Shown here in pieces: positions 61,799-64,000 of a stretch of DNA of 64,000 nucleotides. Source of the DNA: Paulinella micropora (lineage: Eukaryota; Cercozoa; Imbricatea; Euglyphida); assembly GCA_009731375.1 (NCBI GenBank), contig BJOX01000042.1, positions 811,335 to 875,334 of the forward strand. The letters are read 5' to 3'. Each line of letters opens with the position of its first letter. The first letter of the stretch is position 1. Position numbers and translations under genes: made by a program. The notes under the pieces are model-generated. The model was not told the DNA's origin, made no database searches, and saw nothing but the letters and a program-made list of their open reading frames with translations.

Positions 61799-62981
61799 CC
61801 GCCTCCAGATGGAGGCTGGGCAGCGGGCTGGAAATGGGGACTATGCCCACCCATCCCTGGCTGGACGGGCGGGCTAGTGAATCCAGACACGTACAGGAGC
61901 ACGTGTCCCCCCAGGCTTGCCCCGGGGCCCGCCTTTCGCGGGGTCCGGACTATATCTTAAAAATCCCCTGCTAATATGCCTACCAGCACACAGGAAAATC
62001 CCCACTCCCGTTTGGTCTCTGAACCTTTCCCATTTGTCAGGACACCACTGGGTAGTGGCGACGGAGGACTACCGGGCCAGCTGCAGTGCTGACAGAAGTA
62101 GGCCAACGTCGAGAGTAGTGGCCATTTGCCGTAACCACTGGTCACTAAAACTCACGTCGGAACACAAAGTCAATAGGCAGCCAACCAAGGAGGTAGTCGT
62201 ACCGAGTAGGAGCCATGCGCGGGGTTGGCCTGACAAGAACGGCCTTGGCTGCGGATTGCACAATCCTTTGAGTTTTTACCATCCGACGACCCGTTACATC
62301 GCATGCTGCACCTCGGTTTCCCGGAGGCCGCGGTATCAAAGGCTCTCAGGACTTTCCCGCAATTTGAGAGTGTATCGAGGGCGCATGACACCGTAACTTA
62401 AGGTAGGTAGGCATCAGCCCTGGCCAGTCACGCTGCACCAGCTGCCTCCATCACGAGCAACGTTGCGCTCTAAACAGCTGGTGAAGGGCTGTAAAGGGGC
62501 TTTGGTTTTAGGCCGGAGCATTCAGCAGCTGGCCCCCTGCATTGCCCCCCGGATAGATGAAATATCGACTAATGTCAGAAAAAAGGAGCTTCTGATTTCG
62601 TCAACCAGGAAGTCTGTGGGTAAAGTATTAACCCGATGCCCAGCTAAGCCGTGATGTTTGCACGGAAGGGACTGATACAGGCAATACCAAAGCTCCCTAG
62701 TACCAGGCGGGGCCAGGGCTCGTTCCATAAAGCGCCCCTTGCAGAACGAGCTCCCACCTCCATTACAGAGGGCCCAGTAAGCAGATGGAGTTTCGAGACT
62801 GTTCGACAGTCTAGTATAAACCGACAGAGCACTGTGGGTTTTATTCCGGGCTCAACAAGCGAGAAAGGGCACCCTGAGGGAACAGGATTGTGCTTCCCGT
62901 CGCTATTTCGGCATATGACTTATAGGCGTATGGCTAGGCACACATAAGGCACCCCACCACGGGCCCAGCACACCCACACCA
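61799..62981. other. 1.2 kb without a gene I can support
   Basis: Mixed composition, not low complexity. Frames of up to 159 codons exist but have no recognisable motifs and many Ser/Arg/Pro residues, so they look like chance ORFs. The first part could be an old non-LTR element or non-coding gene sequence, but there is no RT or endonuclease motif. Confidence 0.4.
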
Positions 62982-62983
62982 TC

Positions 62984-63026
<43 letters not shown>

Positions 63027-63063
63027 GAGATAGAGAGATAGATAGACAGATAGATAGATAGAG

Positions 63064-63144
<81 letters not shown>

Positions 63145-63166
63145 CAGATAGATAGATAGATAGATT
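62982..63166 (+). repeat. (GATA)n microsatellite
   Basis: About 45 GATA units with rare GAGA and GACA variants, followed by a G-rich purine tract to about 63340. Confidence 0.95.
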
Positions 63167-63499
63167 TTTCTAGAGAGAGGGGGGGAGGGCAAGGGAGGGG
63201 AGGGGAAGGGAGGAGAGTGGAAGGGGAAGGGGAGAACAGGGGGAAGGGGAGGGAGTACTCGAGGGAGGAGGGCAGCGAAGGGATGGAGGGAGAAGGAGGG
63301 AGGCGGGGAGGTAGGGCGCTCTCGCTGTGGTCCCTCTGAGTTGATTCCCCTACTTCTTTCACCGCAGGCCGAGTCCGCGCGACCATCTGCAGTCGAGGCC
63401 CATGCCAGCGACGTCGACCTCCTGCAAGTGCAAGGAAGCGGGCCCCAACCTTGGGGCTGGTGATGGAGGGGATTCCTTGGGCAACGACCCCGCCACTTG

Positions 63500-63501
63500 G
63501 G

Positions 63502-63575
<74 letters not shown>

Positions 63576-63582
63576 CTTTCTT

Positions 63583-63664
<82 letters not shown>

Positions 63665-63755
63665 TTGTTTTTGTTGTTGTGTGTGTGTGTGTGTGTGTGT
63701 GTGCATGTGTGTGTTGTGTGTGTGTGTGTGTGTGTGNNNNNNNNNNNNNNNNNNN
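63500..63755 (+). repeat. (CT)n, poly-T, (GT)n compound tract ending in a gap
   Basis: (CT)n from 63500, T-rich from 63580 to 63670, (GT)n from 63678 to 63736, then 19 N. The remaining sequence to 64000 has GTAT repeats and no gene. Confidence 0.95.
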
Positions 63756-64000
63756 TCCCACATAATATGTACTGAGCATATATTGCGGTGGAGGCTCTCA
63801 ACCAAAAAGAGGATATCCTCCAGGTTGCTGACACTTTTTCAAGCATCTTACATCTTTTCGGGCAAGAGCACAAATCTTACGAGTTCACTGTATATTTGCA
63901 TGTCTGTATGTCTGTATGTATGTATGTATGCATGTATGTAAGCATGTTCGTATGTACTCACCCCTACCTGCCCGTTGCTTGTCTGTCGACCTGCCCCCCG

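Noticed and set aside
60798-61974. Tyr/Cys/Met-rich and Tyr/Leu-rich frames over CATA/TATG and TTC/TAC repeats
   Set aside because: Microsatellite translation without normal coding sequence around it.
61799-62981. Non-LTR retrotransposon
   Set aside because: No reverse transcriptase or endonuclease motif and no poly-A tail; frames look random.

Overview
The window is a piece of a draft nuclear genome from a eukaryote, most likely a unicellular alga or other protist. Evidence for a nuclear genome: LTR retrotransposons, a piggyBac DNA transposon, long microsatellites, a gene with a clean 44-nt GT-AG intron and other candidate introns, no operons except inside the virus-like element, and N gaps of scaffold type. 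The species cannot be named from this sequence. Unique host genes are very GC-rich, while the inserted elements are AT-rich or of mixed composition.

Layout. 1-3.25 kb: GC-rich host genes, including a cyclin-box protein, cut by a gap. 3.25-10.1 kb: a 3'-truncated Ty3/gypsy-like retrotransposon on the minus strand. 11.1-16.3 kb: a second, related and heavily broken copy on the plus strand. Its integrase is interrupted by a 3-kb patch (16.3-19.2 kb) holding minisatellites, a gap, a ribonucleotide-reductase large-subunit fragment and an unknown minus-strand ORF; the integrase GPY module resumes at 19.2 kb.

21.16-42.11 kb is the main object: an AT-rich, about 21-kb Polinton-like virus / Maverick-type provirus bounded by imperfect terminal inverted repeats of about 145 bp. 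It carries a family-B DNA polymerase, an rve integrase, an FtsK/HerA-type packaging ATPase, an adenain-like cysteine protease, major and minor capsid candidates, a tail-fibre-like protein ending in an S74 self-cleaving chaperone domain, a DNA adenine methyltransferase, a pX-like small basic protein and several small unknown genes. Replication genes sit on the left (+), the morphogenesis block in the middle (-), and integrase plus accessory genes on the right. Many ORFs are split, often at homopolymers, and some carry in-frame stops, so this copy is decaying or its base calling is poor.

42.1-47.4 kb: a purine/pyrimidine minisatellite in inverted arrangement, a piggyBac element with TTAA duplications and long terminal repeats, and a degenerate satellite of about 20 bp. 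47.6-59 kb: GC-rich host genes: a protein built of many CxxC modules, a large Cys-rich single-pass membrane protein (-), two tandem paralogues with leucine-rich-repeat-like C-terminal parts, and one further unknown protein. 59-64 kb: mostly microsatellites plus a near-perfect 231-bp-arm foldback.

Function: only the virus-like element looks like a working set of co-operating genes (replication, integration, packaging, capsid, maturation, host attachment). The rest is host genes separated by mobile and repetitive DNA.
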